This document shows, piece by piece, positions 51,924 to 61,844 of a stretch of 64,000 nucleotides of DNA. This DNA is from CAVSWN01 sp963770995 (GTDB taxonomy: Bacteria; Acidobacteriota; Vicinamibacteria; Vicinamibacterales; CAVVIG01): NCBI GenBank assembly GCA_963770995.1, contig CAVYRS010000004.1, positions 62,001 through 126,000 on the forward strand, written 5' to 3'. The notes under the pieces were generated by a model. The model saw only the letters and a program-made list of their open reading frames with translations, had not been told where the DNA came from and did no database searches. How positions within the stretch are numbered: position 1 is the stretch's first letter; each line of letters begins with the position of its first letter. Position numbers and translations under genes: made by a program.

Positions 51924-54900
51924 ATGCGGCCGCGTTCGCTCGTCCTTCGGAGCCTTGGCTACTACTGGCGCACGAATCTCGCCGTCGTGCTCGGCGTCGC
52001 GACCGCGGTCGCGGTGCTGGCGGGCGCGCTGCTCGTCGGCGACTCGGTGCGCGGAAGCCTGCGCGATCTCGTGCTCCAGCGTCTCGGCCGCACCGATCGC
52101 GTCGTGCTCACGCCGGGATTCTTTCGCGAGGCGCTCGCCGACGACGTTCAGTCGGATCCGGGATTTCAGCAGAGCGGCAGCACCGTGGCTCCGCTGATCG
52201 TGATCCCGGGCGCAGTCACCGATCAGGACAGCGGGGCGCCGCGTCTCGCGCGTGCAGGTCTACGGCGTGGACGATCGGTTCTGGCGCTTCCACGGCGTGG
52301 ATGGCGTGCGCGGTCCCGGCGGGCGCGACGCGCTGCTCAGCCGGGCGCTTGCCGCCGACATCGGCGCCGAGCCGGACGCACGCGGTGCTGGTGCGCGTCG
52401 AGCGGCCATCGGCGATTCCCGTCGAATCGCTGCACGGGCGCAAAGAGGATCTGGGCCGCACGCTGCGCCTGACGGTGCGGGCCGTCGTGGACGCGGAGCA
52501 GATGGGCGATTTCTCGCTGCAGCCACAGCAGGGCGACGTGCGCGCGGTGTTCGTGCCGCTTCGCGCGGCTGCAGGACGACCTCGACGTCGCCGGCCGCGC
52601 GAACGCGTTGCTGGTCGGCCGGCGCCGCGCCGCCTGGACGATCTGATCCGGCGGCGATTCGCGCTCGAAGACGTCGGGTTGTCGATCCGCGGTCGCAGGC
52701 GAAGTGATCCGTTGAAAGCGCCGCCGGGCTGCTCGATGCGCCGCGCGCGCGAGCGGTCGAGGAGGCCGCGACCGCGACGGGCCTGACGTCGCACACCGTG
52801 TTGACCTATCTGGCAAACACGATGCAGAGCGGCGATCGCGAGGTGCCGTATTCGCTGGTCAGCGCGCTGAATATGACCACGGTCATGCCAAACGGTACGT
52901 GGAGTCCCGCCTTCGCTGAAGCTCCGGCGGGCAGGCCGGCTTCAGCCGGACCTACACCTGGCGATCCAATCGTCATCAACGACTGGACCGCGCGCGACTT
53001 GGCGTGTCGCGTCGGCGATCCGCTGTCACTCGACTACTACGTGTGGGAAGAACCGGGCCGGCTCGCGACGCAGTCTGCGGAATTTCGCGTCGCGGCGATC
53101 GTGCCGATCGCCGGGCTCGCGGCCGATCGCGATCTCGCACCCGTGTATCCCGGGCATCACAGACGCCAGGACGCTGGCCGACTGGGATCCGCCGTTTCCC
53201 GATCGATCTTCGCCGCGTGCGGCCGCGACGATGAGGATTACTGGGACAAGTACCGCACGACGCCGAAGGCGTTCATTCCGCTCGAGGTCGGCCAGCGGCT
53301 CTGGGCATCGCGGTTCGGCGATCGCACGTCGATGCGCCTGTCGCCGCGCGACGGCGAACTGACCGCCGAGGCGCGCGATCGCTACGCGGCAGCGCTCCGC
53401 GCGCGGCTCGACCCTGCCGAGCTCGGGCTGATCGGTGCGGTCGTGCGCGACGAGAGCCTCGCGAGCGTCGCGAGGCGCCACCGATTTCGGCGAGTACTTC
53501 ATCGTACTTCAGCTTCTTTCTGGTGGCGTCGGCGCTGCTGCTGGCCGTGCTGTTCTTCCGGCTGACGTCGAGCAGCGCGCTCGCGAAGGTCGGCTTGCTG
53601 CGCGCGGTCGGTGTGTCTCCGGCCCGCGTGCGGCGCATGTTTCTCGCGGAAGGCCTCGTGCTGGCGTGGCGTCGGCAGCCGTCATTGGCGTCGCCGGCGC
53701 CGTCGCATACGGCGCGCTGATGATGTACGGGCTGCGCACGTGGTGGTCGGGCGCGGTCGGGACGACGGCGCTGCGCTGCACGTCGTCGCCGGTGTCGCTC
53801 GGGGCGGGCGCGGCGGGCGCGCTCGTGGCGGCGATGGTGTGCATCTGGTGGACGCTTCGCGAGGCTGTCGCGAGTGTCGGAGCGGAGCCTGCTGGCGGGA
53901 AACCTGACCGTCGCAGACAGGCACTCCGCTCGTGGTGAGCCTGCGAACCGCCAGCTCGACGCTCGTCGTCGACAGCTCAGGCGAGCGTGTCGGGCGATGG
54001 TCGCGTTAGCGCTGTTCGCGGTGATCTGCGCCGCATCCGCCGGCGCTTGATCGCCGCAAGCACGGGCGCTCTCGATCGCACCGCCGGCGTTCTTCGGCGC
54101 GGGCAGTCTGCTGCTCATCGCGTGCCTGTGCTTCGTCGCGTCCAGACTCCGCCGGCCACCGCGATCGGCGCTCGAAGGGCACGGCTGGCGGCCGATCTCT
54201 CGCCTCGGTGTCCGCAACGCCGCCGAATCGGCCGGGCCGCAGCGTGCTCGCCATCGGCGTCATCGCGTCGGCGACGTTCATCCTCATCTCGGTCGACGCG
54301 TTCCGCCGCGAAGGCGCCGATCGCGCACCGATCGCCACTCGGGCACCGGCGGCTACCCGCTGCTCGTCGATCTGCTGCTGCCGCTCGTCGCACGATCCGA
54401 ACAGCCGCGACGGCCGCGAGGCCCTCGGGCTCGAACCCGGCGAGTCGCTGCACATCGAACCGTTCCGGGTGCTGCCCGGCGACGATGCGAGCTGCCTGAA
54501 TCTCTACGAGCCGACAAACCCGCGCATCCTCGGCGTCAGCCGGGCGTTCGTCGACGCCGGGCGCTTCGCGTTTCAGGGCGTCGCTGGCATCGACCGACGC
54601 CGAGCGCGCGAACCCATGGCTCCTTCTCAATCGGGATCTCGGCCGCCGGCGTCGTGCCGGCGATTGCCGACGCCAACTCGATGACCTACGTGCTCCACAA
54701 GAAGCTCGGCGACGAGCTGCAGTTGGCGCGAGCGGGTCAACCGGTCCGGCTGCGGCTCGTGGCCGCGCTCGCCGACAGCATCTTCCAGGGCGAGCTGCTG
54801 ATGGCGGACGCACACTTCGTCCGCCTGTTTCCGGAGGAAGAAGGGTTATCGGTTCCTGTTGATCGACGCGACCGGCCACGGACGTCGCGCTCGAGCAGGG

Positions 54901-55357
54901 CGCCGCCGATCTCGGCGCGGACGCCGCGGGCACGTCGGCGCGCCTCGCGGAGTTTCACACCGTCGAGAACACCTACCTCTCGACGTTCCAGACGCTCGGC
55001 GGACTCGGCCTGCTCGTCGGCACGATCGGGCTCGCGGCGGTCGTGCTGCGCAACGTGCTCGAGCGGCGCCGCGAGCTGGCGCTGCTCGGCGCCGTCGGCT
55101 ATGGCCGCCGTCACATCTTCACGATCATCTTGTCGGAGAACGCTGCTGCTGCTGGCCTGGGGTCTGGCGATCGGGACCGTGTGTGCGCTCGTGGCGATCG
55201 CCCCGGCTGCGCTGGAGCGCGGCGGCCGGCTTCCCGTCACCACGACGGCTGGGCCTGCTGTTGCTTGCGGTGTTTCTCGCGGGGCTGCTATCGTCTGTCG
55301 TGGCAACGCGGGCGGCGCTGCGGCACGCCGCTGCTTGAAGCGCTGCGATCGGAGTGA
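51924..55357 (+). pseudogene. Large FtsX-type ABC permease, many frameshifts
   Basis: ATG 51924 opens SLVLRSLGYYWRTNLAVVLG and VAVLAGALLVGDSVRGSLRD, the N-terminal helix and periplasmic start of a large permease. Recognisable blocks follow in alternating frames: VQVYGVDDRFWRFHGVDGVR, LTSHTVLTYLANTMQSGDRE, PIVINDWTARDLACRVGDPL, SFFWWRR-like and FFRLTSSSALAKVGLLRAVG (an FtsX helix), and a second FtsX half ending LVGTIGLAAVVLRNVLERRR, ELALLGAVGYGRRHIFTIIL, LLEALRSE. An intact protein would be about 1140 aa. Roughly a dozen indels are needed; the two I resolved (near 52232 and 52568) are single extra bases. Partner of the upstream ATPase. Confidence 0.8.
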
Positions 55358-55361
55358 ATGA

Positions 55362-56713
55362 ATGATATCGACACTTGGTATGTGCGCCCGTCATACGTCT
55401 CTCGTCCTTTTCATCCTTTCCTTCTGCTTCATCCTTGCCTTCTGCGGTATCGCTGTCTCCACGGTGTCCGCCGAAAACTGGCCGCAGTGGCGCGGCCCCT
55501 CGGCCAACGGCATCAGCGGCGAGAAAGAACCTGCCGGTCCGCTGGTCGACAACCGAGAACGTGACGCTGGAAGCTCGACGATGCCGGCCTGGTCGGGATC
55601 GACGCCGATCATCTGGGGCGACCGCATTTTCCTGAACGTCGCCGACGATCTGAAGCAGCGCGAGGGCGACAACCTCTTCCTGTGGTGCGTCGACCGCGCC
55701 AAGGGCACGGTGCTGTGGAAGCGGCCGCTTGGCGGCGGGAATCACCAGGAGCGAAAGCAGAACATGTCGTCGCCGTCGCCGGTCACCGACGGCACGCGCG
55801 TCTGGGTCATGACCGGCACCGGCATCCTGAAGGCCTTCGACTTCGACGGCAAGGAGCTCTGGAGCGCGCGACATCCAGAAAGACTACGGCCGCTTCGGGT
55901 TGAACTGGGGCTACGGATCGTCGCCGCTGCTGCACGGCGACGCGCTCTACGTGCAGGTGCTGCACGGGATGAAGACCGACGATCCGTCCTACCTGCTGCG
56001 CATCGACAAGGCGACGGGCAAGACGCTGTGGCGCGTCGAGCGGCCGACGCAGGCGCGCTTCGAGTCGCCGGACTCGTACACCACGCCGGCGCTGCTGCAG
56101 TACGGCGCGACGTACCGAGATCGTCGTCACGGGCGGCGACGTCGGTGACCGGCCACGATCCGGCGACCGGCAAGGAACTGTGGCGCGTCAACGGGCTCAA
56201 TCCCACCAACGACGGGAACTATCGCATCGTCGCGTCGCCGGTCGTGCACGGCGACTTGATCGTCGCGCCGACGCGCGAGCGCCCGATGCTAGTCGCTCAA
56301 GGCCGGCGGCCGCGGCGACATCACGCAAGTCGCACGTGCTGTGGTCGTTCGACAACGGACCGGACGTGCCGACGCCGGTCACCGACGGCACCTACGTCTA
56401 CGTCGTCAACGATCGCGGCATCATGTGGTGCCTCGACGCGAAGACCGGCAAGGAGATCTACGGCCGCCAGCGTCTGCGTCCGGCGACCTACAGCGGTTCG
56501 CCGGTCCTGGCGGACGGGAAGATCTACATCACCAACGAAGACGGCGTGACGAGCGTGGTCAAGGCGGGCCCGACATTCGAGGTGCTCGCGGAGAACGATT
56601 TCGACGACTACACGCTCAGCTCGCCGGCCGTCTCGGAGGGACAGATCTTCATTCGGACCGCGACTCAACTCTACTGTCTTGGCAAGCGGACCGCCGGCGC
56701 GCTGAGGCAGTGA
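55362..56713 (+). pseudogene. Exported PQQ-binding-like beta-propeller protein (paralogue 3), frameshifted
   Basis: ATG 55362, 4 bp after the permease stop. Signal LVLFILSFCFILAFCGIAVS, then the signature NWPQWRGPSANGISGEK. Blades: GDNLFLWCVDRAKGTVLWKR, VWVMTGTGILKAFDFDGKEL, DIQKDYGRFGLNWGYGSSPL, YLLRIDKATGKTLWRVERPT, VTGHDPATGKELWRVNGLNP, DNGPDVPTPVTDGTYVYVVN and IMWCLDAKTGKEIYG. It ends LSSPAVSEGQIFIRTATQLY. Extra single bases near 55868, 56113, 56143, 56302 and 56329 break the frame; removing them restores a protein of about 448 aa. The TGA stop overlaps the next ATG (TGATG). Confidence 0.85.
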
Positions 56714-58161
56714 TGCGGCGGCGCCAACGACAACGACTCGCCGCGGTGGCCTTCTTGATCGGCGCGGCGATCGGATCGCCGATGCTGGCCGCTCCGCCAG
56801 TGCCGAATCCGGTGGTGACCGGTCCCATCAGCGGCGGCACACGCGGTCAGGCGTTCGGCGCGCTCCCTGCGGCCAGCCTGGCCTCGAGCGCGCTCACCGA
56901 GGCTGAGTACTTCCTCGCCGGCACCGCCAACGCGTACGAAAAGGAAGGCGTGTGGGGCGCCGACGGACTATGGGCCGTCAAGCCGGGCAAGCCGGCGGAC
57001 TTCAAGGTCCGCATGCTCGTGCGGCGGCCATCCGACGCCAGCCGCTTCAACGGCATCCTCATCGTCGAATGGCTGAACGTGACGGCGATGGCGGAGGGCG
57101 CGGCCGACTACAGCCAGATGGCCGAGGAGATCGAGCGCGAAGGGTACGCGTGGGTCGGCGTCGGCGCGCAGGCGTCGGGCGTCAACGCGCCGCGCACCGG
57201 CCTCAAGGCGTGGGACGCCGTCCGGTACGAATCGCTCGTCCATCCGGGCGACGCGTATTCCTACGACATCTTTTCGCAGAGCGCGCAGGCGGTGCTGCAT
57301 CCGAAGGGCGTCGATCCGCTCGGCGGTCTTCGCATCCGGCACATGCTGGCGACAGGACGCTCGCAGTCGGCCTTCCGCCTGGTCACCTATCTCAACGCGC
57401 TCCACCGGCAGACGGCGCTCTTCCATGGCTACATGGTCCACAGCCGCGGCGCGTCGGCCGCCGGGCTCACGGCGGAGCAGTTGAGCGCCGATCCGGTCCC
57501 GATTCCGGCGGGCGCGCGTATCCGCGCCGATCTCGACGTGCCGGTGCTCGACGTGCAGACGGAAGGCGACATGGTGACGCTGCGCGCGCATCTGACGCAT
57601 CAGCCGCCGAGCGCCCGCTATCGCCGCTGGGAGATCGCCGGCGCAGCGCATGCTGAATCGCCGCGGTGGATCGCCGAGGTTCCGCCGCCGCTGGAGATGG
57701 GGCAGGGCTGCAAAGATCCGATCAACACCGCGCCCCATCACGCCGTCGTCAAGGCCGGTCTGCGCGCGCTCGCGCGATGGGTGCGCGACGGCTCAGTCCC
57801 GCGGCAGTCGCCGGCTATCGAGCTCGGCGATCGCACAGCGGCGGATCCGGTCGTGCGCGACGGGTTCGGCAACGCGAAGGGTGGCATCCGGCTTCCAGAA
57901 GTCGAGGCGCCAACCGCAAAGCTGGACGGCCTGCGAAACGACGTCGCCGCGCCGTCGCCCGGCGCGCCGAATTTCTGTTTTCTCTTCGGGCACACAGTGC
58001 CGCTGGATGGGTCGACGCTCGCGTCGCTGTACCCAACGCACGACGCGTTCGTGAAGAAGTTCACCGCAGCGGTCGATGCGCTGGTGCGGGACGGGTACCT
58101 GCTGAAGCCCGAAGCGGATCAGGCGAAGAAGGCGGCGGAGCAATCGCGGATCGGGCGCTGA
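56713..58161 (+). CDS. Exported alpha/beta hydrolase domain protein
   Basis: 482 aa from ATG 56713, overlapping the propeller stop as TGATG. Signal LAAVAFLIGAAIGSPMLAAP. The N-terminal PPVPNPVVTGPISGGTRGQA and YEKEGVWGADGLWAVKPGKP are typical of the alpha/beta hydrolase domain family often found in such operons. Nucleophile elbow RHMLATGRSQSAFRLVTYLN (G-R-S-Q-S), LDVPVLDVQTEGDMVTL (probable acid) and RRWEIAGAAHAE (probable His) complete a triad. Intact while its upstream neighbour is not. Translational coupling suggests joint use with the propeller in the periplasm. Substrate unknown, probably an ester. Confidence 0.88.
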   Translation: MRRRQRQRLAAVAFLIGAAIGSPMLAAPPVPNPVVTGPISGGTRGQAFGALPAASLASSALTEAEYFLAGTANAYEKEGVWGADGLWAVKPGKPADFKVRMLVRRPSDASRFNGILIVEWLNVTAMAEGAADYSQMAEEIEREGYAWVGVGAQASGVNAPRTGLKAWDAVRYESLVHPGDAYSYDIFSQSAQAVLHPKGVDPLGGLRIRHMLATGRSQSAFRLVTYLNALHRQTALFHGYMVHSRGASAAGLTAEQLSADPVPIPAGARIRADLDVPVLDVQTEGDMVTLRAHLTHQPPSARYRRWEIAGAAHAESPRWIAEVPPPLEMGQGCKDPINTAPHHAVVKAGLRALARWVRDGSVPRQSPAIELGDRTAADPVVRDGFGNAKGGIRLPEVEAPTAKLDGLRNDVAAPSPGAPNFCFLFGHTVPLDGSTLASLYPTHDAFVKKFTAAVDALVRDGYLLKPEADQAKKAAEQSRIGR

Positions 58162-58163
58162 CG

Positions 58164-59408
58164 CTACCAGGTCCAGAGAGCGAGCGACACGGTGTCCTTG
58201 ACGAAGATCCTGTTGCCCACAATCGTCGGCAGCGCCCACGTGGCGCTGTCGGCAACCGTGTAACGCTTCATCGGCTCGAAGCCGCCGGCAGTCGCGTCGG
58301 CGATCAGCAGCTCCGCATCATCCTTCAGCATGAACAGCGTGTCGCCGGCATGCAGAATGGCGGCGTTCTCAGCCTGCCGCGGCGGGCTCGTCCACAGCGT
58401 CTTCCCCGTTTTCACGTCGAGGGCGAAGAATTGCCCGCGGTTGCGGTGCGAGAGGCCGAACAGCCGATCGCGGACGATGACGCCATTGGTCATGTAGAGC
58501 GATAGTTCCTGATTGTCCCAGACGTTCTCGGTGGTCCACTGCGTGCCGCGCTTGACCGGCCTGAAGGCCGTGACGCCTTTCTCGAGCCCGGAAATCACCA
58601 CGATGGTGCCGTAGAGCAGGGGCGTGATCACGTTCTGCGTGTAGTTCGTCGAGAACGGCCGCTTCCACAACAACTCGCCGGTGGCTTCCGCCACGCCGAC
58701 AACGTGCTCCTGCGTGAGGACGATCACCTGTCGGGTTCCGCCGATGTCGGCGGCCATCGGCGACGAGTAGGACGGACCGTCACCCGTCCATTGCCACTTG
58801 ACCGCACCCGTGACGGCGTCGAACGCGGTCAACGCGCCCTTGTCGTGGCCGCCGACGTGAACGATCACCATCCCTCGCTCGACGAGCGGCGACATCGCGG
58901 TGTGAAAGAGCGGCGACACCGGCGGCGCGGCTGTCTGCCAGCGCCTCCTGCCGTCGGCTGGGTCGAAGGCGGTGACGATGCCGGTCATGCCCAATGTGTA
59001 GATCAGGCCGTTGGCGAACGTCGGCGTGGACTTCGGTCCCTTCTCGTGTGGTGCCGCGGCCCGGTTGACGGTGAACGTCGCAGCGTACTCGCTGGTCCAG
59101 AGCTCCTTGCCGGTATCGGCGTCGATCGCAGCCAGCACCTCGTTCTCGCCGCGTCTCGAGAACATGTAGATCCGGTTGCCGGCGAGGATTGGCGATGAGT
59201 ACCCGAGGCCGACTGTCACTTTCCATTTGCGCGTGAGGGCATCCGGCCACGCCTTGGGCGCGGTGAACGAGACGATCGCGCCGTCACGATTCGGTCCGCG
59301 CCATTGCAGCCAGTCGGTGCGCGTCTGGGCGGTGAGAGCCGTCGCTGCGACGAGAAAGACCGCAGCAACTCGGATTTGCGACGAAGGCGCGAAGACACGA
59401 AGCGCCAT
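58164..59408 (-). CDS. Exported PQQ-binding-like beta-propeller protein (paralogue 4)
   Basis: 414 aa, intact, from ATG 59408, one base after the stop of the upstream paralogue. Signal IRVAAVFLVAATALTAQTRT, then WLQWRGPNRDG. Blades: VLAAIDADTGKELWTSEYAA, VTAFDPADGRRRWQTAAPPV, LTAFDAVTGAVKWQWTGDGP, VVGVAEATGELLWKRPFSTN and FFALDVKTGKTLWTSPPRQA. It ends TWALPTIVGNRIFVKDTVSL, ALWTW. It is convergent with the hydrolase gene (stop codons 2 bp apart). Soluble periplasmic role; cofactor unknown. Confidence 0.88.
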   Translation of the reverse strand: MALRVFAPSSQIRVAAVFLVAATALTAQTRTDWLQWRGPNRDGAIVSFTAPKAWPDALTRKWKVTVGLGYSSPILAGNRIYMFSRRGENEVLAAIDADTGKELWTSEYAATFTVNRAAAPHEKGPKSTPTFANGLIYTLGMTGIVTAFDPADGRRRWQTAAPPVSPLFHTAMSPLVERGMVIVHVGGHDKGALTAFDAVTGAVKWQWTGDGPSYSSPMAADIGGTRQVIVLTQEHVVGVAEATGELLWKRPFSTNYTQNVITPLLYGTIVVISGLEKGVTAFRPVKRGTQWTTENVWDNQELSLYMTNGVIVRDRLFGLSHRNRGQFFALDVKTGKTLWTSPPRQAENAAILHAGDTLFMLKDDAELLIADATAGGFEPMKRYTVADSATWALPTIVGNRIFVKDTVSLALWTW

Positions 59409-59409
59409 C

Positions 59410-60770
59410 TCAGGGCTTCTGCTTGATCGCGAACACGTCCTTCAGGCCGCGAATGATGATCGTTCCGTCGGAAATGGCCGGCGTCGCCATCACGACCTGG
59501 CCCATGTGATTGGTGGCCAGCAGCTCGTACTTCGGGCCGGCCTTGACGACGAAGATGTCGCCGTCTTCGCTGGTCAGATAGAGTTTGCCGTCGGCGGCGA
59601 CGGGCGAGGCGCTGAACGAGCCGCCGCCCGCGATACGTTCCTGGTAGACGCGTTGCCCGGTGCGCACGTCGTGTGCCGCCAGCACGCCGCCGATTTGCAG
59701 GATGTAGAGCAGGTCGCCGTAGATCACCGGCGTCGGAATGTAGGGCCCGCCGCGCGTCGTGCTCCAGGCGAACGATGGGCCGGGCTTGTCGTCCTTGACC
59801 GTGATGTCGCCGGTCGCGCCGGGCTTGATGGCGTGAATCGGCTGCACGCCGCGGTAGCCGTTGGTGACGATCACGACGTCCTGGACCGACGATCGGCGTG
59901 GGGATCGCAATTTCGGAATTGCCTGAGAGGCGCCACAGTTCCTTGCCGTTCGACGGGTCGTAGCCGCGCGTGAATTGCGTCGCCTGCGTCACGAGCTCGG
60001 TCCGGCCATTGGCCTCGAAGATCGGTCGGCGTCGACCAGGACGGAATTTCCTCGCGCGGGGTTCGCCACACCGGCGCGCCGGTCGCGACGTCGAACGCCG
60101 CGATGAACGAGTTCTTCTGGATGTCGCACTGCACGATCACCAGGTTCTTCCAGATGATCGGCGAGCTGGCGATCCCCCACTCGTAGTCGGGATCGTAGAA
60201 CCAGCCGGCGTTGAGCACGCCGAGGTCGCGCTTCCACAGCGGCTTGCCGTCCATGTCGTACGCGAAGAGCCCTTCGGATCCGAAGACACGATGACGCGCC
60301 GGCCGTCGGTGACGGGTGTCGCCGATGCCTGGCTGGACTTCGGATGGCGCTTGGTCTTCGGAATTCCTTCGTGCGCGACGCGCTCCCACAGGATCTTGCC
60401 CGTGCGCTTGTCGAGCGCCAGGAGCTTCCAGACGTGCTTCGAGACGTCCTTCGCCGGTTCGACATCACCGTAGAGTCCGGTGCGGATGCCCGCGGCCGGA
60501 TCGGCGCTGAGGGCGGTGGACACGAAGACGCGATCGCCCCACACGACCGGACTCGACACCGCGACGCCGTCGACGGGCGTCTTCCACAACACGTTGTCGC
60601 CGGTGGCCGGAGTTCCACGTGACGGCGGTCGGCGTCCCGTCGGCGACGCCCGACGCGTTCGGGCCGCGGAACATGGGCCAGTTCTGGGCAGACAGTGGCG
60701 CTGAGAGGATCAGCGACAGTACGGCACCACCACGGAGAGCACTGAAGCGAAATACACCAACTGTGGTCAC
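59410..60770 (-). pseudogene. Exported PQQ-binding-like beta-propeller protein (paralogue 5), frameshifted
   Basis: GTG 60770 is preferred (AAGGA 7 bases upstream) over TTG 60788. Signal FRFSALRGGAVLSLILSAPL, then NWPMFRGPNASGVADG. Blades: VLWKTPVDGVAVSSPVVWGD, LLALDKRTGKILWERVAHEG, LFAYDMDGKPLWKRDLGVLN, FIAAFDVATGAPVWRTPREE, TRGYDPSNGKELWRLSGNSE, PTPVIYGDLLYILQIGGVLA. It ends AISDGTIIIRGLKDVFAIKQ. Frame changes occur near 60605, 60285, 60018 and 59888, of which the last two are clear single-base insertions. Intact length would be about 450 aa. Forms an operon with paralogue 4. Confidence 0.85.
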
Positions 60771-60828
60771 GGATTTTCCTTTGTACAAAATAGCCCGTGT
60801 TCTCCGTTCGTGTCCGCGTCCTCCGTGG

Positions 60829-61296
60829 TTAACGCTCTGGCGGCCGCTTCGCGCCTGCTTTTTCGAGCAACACGACGACGTCGTCGAGCTTCGCGCGCGT
60901 CGCGGCTTGAAGCGCGGCAGACAGCGCGTCCGCCGAGAAGCCTCCGTGATCCAACAGGAGCGTGACGACCTCGGTGTGCTGCGGCTTGCGATCCTGCGCC
61001 GGGTTCACCGCCCATGTGAGCGCGGTCGCGTTGTAGAACGTATCCTTCAGCGTGACGTCGGCGCCGCGCGCCAGCAGGACCTTGACGACCTCGACATGCC
61101 CGCGATCCGCGGCAAACGACAGCGCCGTGCGGTCGTATCGAAACTTCGTGTTCACGTTGACGCCTTCGTCGAGCAGCTTCTTGACCGCCGCCGCGTCGCC
61201 CTTGCGAGCGGCGTCAGAGAGGGCGTCGGCCTTGTCCGTCGACTGCGAAGCTCCAAGAACGCAGAGACCGCTAAGAACGCAAAGAAAAACCCTCAT
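60829..61296 (-). CDS. Exported ankyrin-repeat protein
   Basis: 155 aa from ATG 61296; ATG 61362, which overlaps the upstream stop as ATGA, would add 22 residues. Signal core RVFLCVLSGLCVLGASQS is followed by ankyrin repeats: DALSDAARKGDAAAVKKLLD, EGVNVNTKFRYDRTALSFAA, DRGHVEVVKVLLARGADVTL and LTWAVNPAQDRKPQHTEVVT, then DALSAALQAATRAKLDDVVV. Protein-protein interaction role in the periplasm. It is the last gene of an operon with a 5TM protein and a cation antiporter. The signal peptide DNA is itself a dispersed repeat (see 61251-61350). Confidence 0.82.
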   Translation of the reverse strand: MRVFLCVLSGLCVLGASQSTDKADALSDAARKGDAAAVKKLLDEGVNVNTKFRYDRTALSFAADRGHVEVVKVLLARGADVTLKDTFYNATALTWAVNPAQDRKPQHTEVVTLLLDHGGFSADALSAALQAATRAKLDDVVVLLEKAGAKRPPER

Positions 61297-61350
61297 GCCA
61301 GGTCGATAACGTTGCATAGGAACCTCGGCGGTCTTCGCGGCCTTTGCGTT
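61251..61350. repeat. AACGCAAAG-type dyad spanning the start of the ankyrin gene
   Basis: On the plus strand AAGAACGCAGAGACC, GCTAAGAACGCAAAG (about 61255-61287) mirrors GGCGGTCTTCGCGG, CCTTTGCGTTC (about 61327-61351). On the minus strand the first arm is translated as VFLCVLSGLCVL, the signal peptide core. Confidence 0.6.
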
Positions 61351-61358
61351 CATGTCGG

Positions 61359-61844
61359 TCATGCGGTCGGCCTGAAGTACAGCACCATCGCCGCGCCGAC
61401 CGACGCGAGCAGGAAGCCGAGATACAGCATCGGATTGATGGCGGACTTCGGGGGATGGATGATGGCTGTGATCGCCACGTTCACGATCGGCGCGCCGCCG
61501 AACACGAGCGGCATCACGTAGAGCGGCAGGCCACCCGACTTGAACGCCCAGATGATGCACGCGGCCCCGGCCGCGCCCAGCCCGCCGGCGACGGTCGCCG
61601 CAATCAGCCCGTTGGTGTTGAAGTTCGAGAGCGAGCCCTGCGCCGAGAGCGCGCCGGCCGGCACGAGGACGGCGATCAGGAAGTAAGCGACGCCCACGCA
61701 CAGCAGCGCCTTCAGCGGGCTGCCGAGCTGCGTCTGTCCAAGATGCAGCAGCGCGCCGTACGCGCCCCACGAGAGCACGGCCCCGGCCACGAAAATTACC
61801 CATCCCATACGTGTCCTCGCTGCTGGTGTAGTCGTTACGGTCAT
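61359..61844 (-). CDS. Five-helix membrane protein, EamA/DMT-like
   Basis: 161 aa from ATG 61844; M13 (MGWVIFVAGAV) is an alternative. Helices: WVIFVAGAVLSWGAYGALLH, ALLCVGVAYFLIAVLVPAGA, LIAATVAGGLGAAGAACIIW, LYVMPLVFGGAPIVNVAITA and MLYLGFLLASVGAAMVLYF. The G-A-A-G-A-x-x-I-[IL]-W and small-residue-rich helices resemble half of an EamA transporter. Coupled by ATGA overlap both to the upstream antiporter gene (61841-61844) and to the ankyrin gene (61359-61362). May act as a homodimeric transporter. Confidence 0.75.
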   Translation of the reverse strand: MTVTTTPAARTRMGWVIFVAGAVLSWGAYGALLHLGQTQLGSPLKALLCVGVAYFLIAVLVPAGALSAQGSLSNFNTNGLIAATVAGGLGAAGAACIIWAFKSGGLPLYVMPLVFGGAPIVNVAITAIIHPPKSAINPMLYLGFLLASVGAAMVLYFRPTA

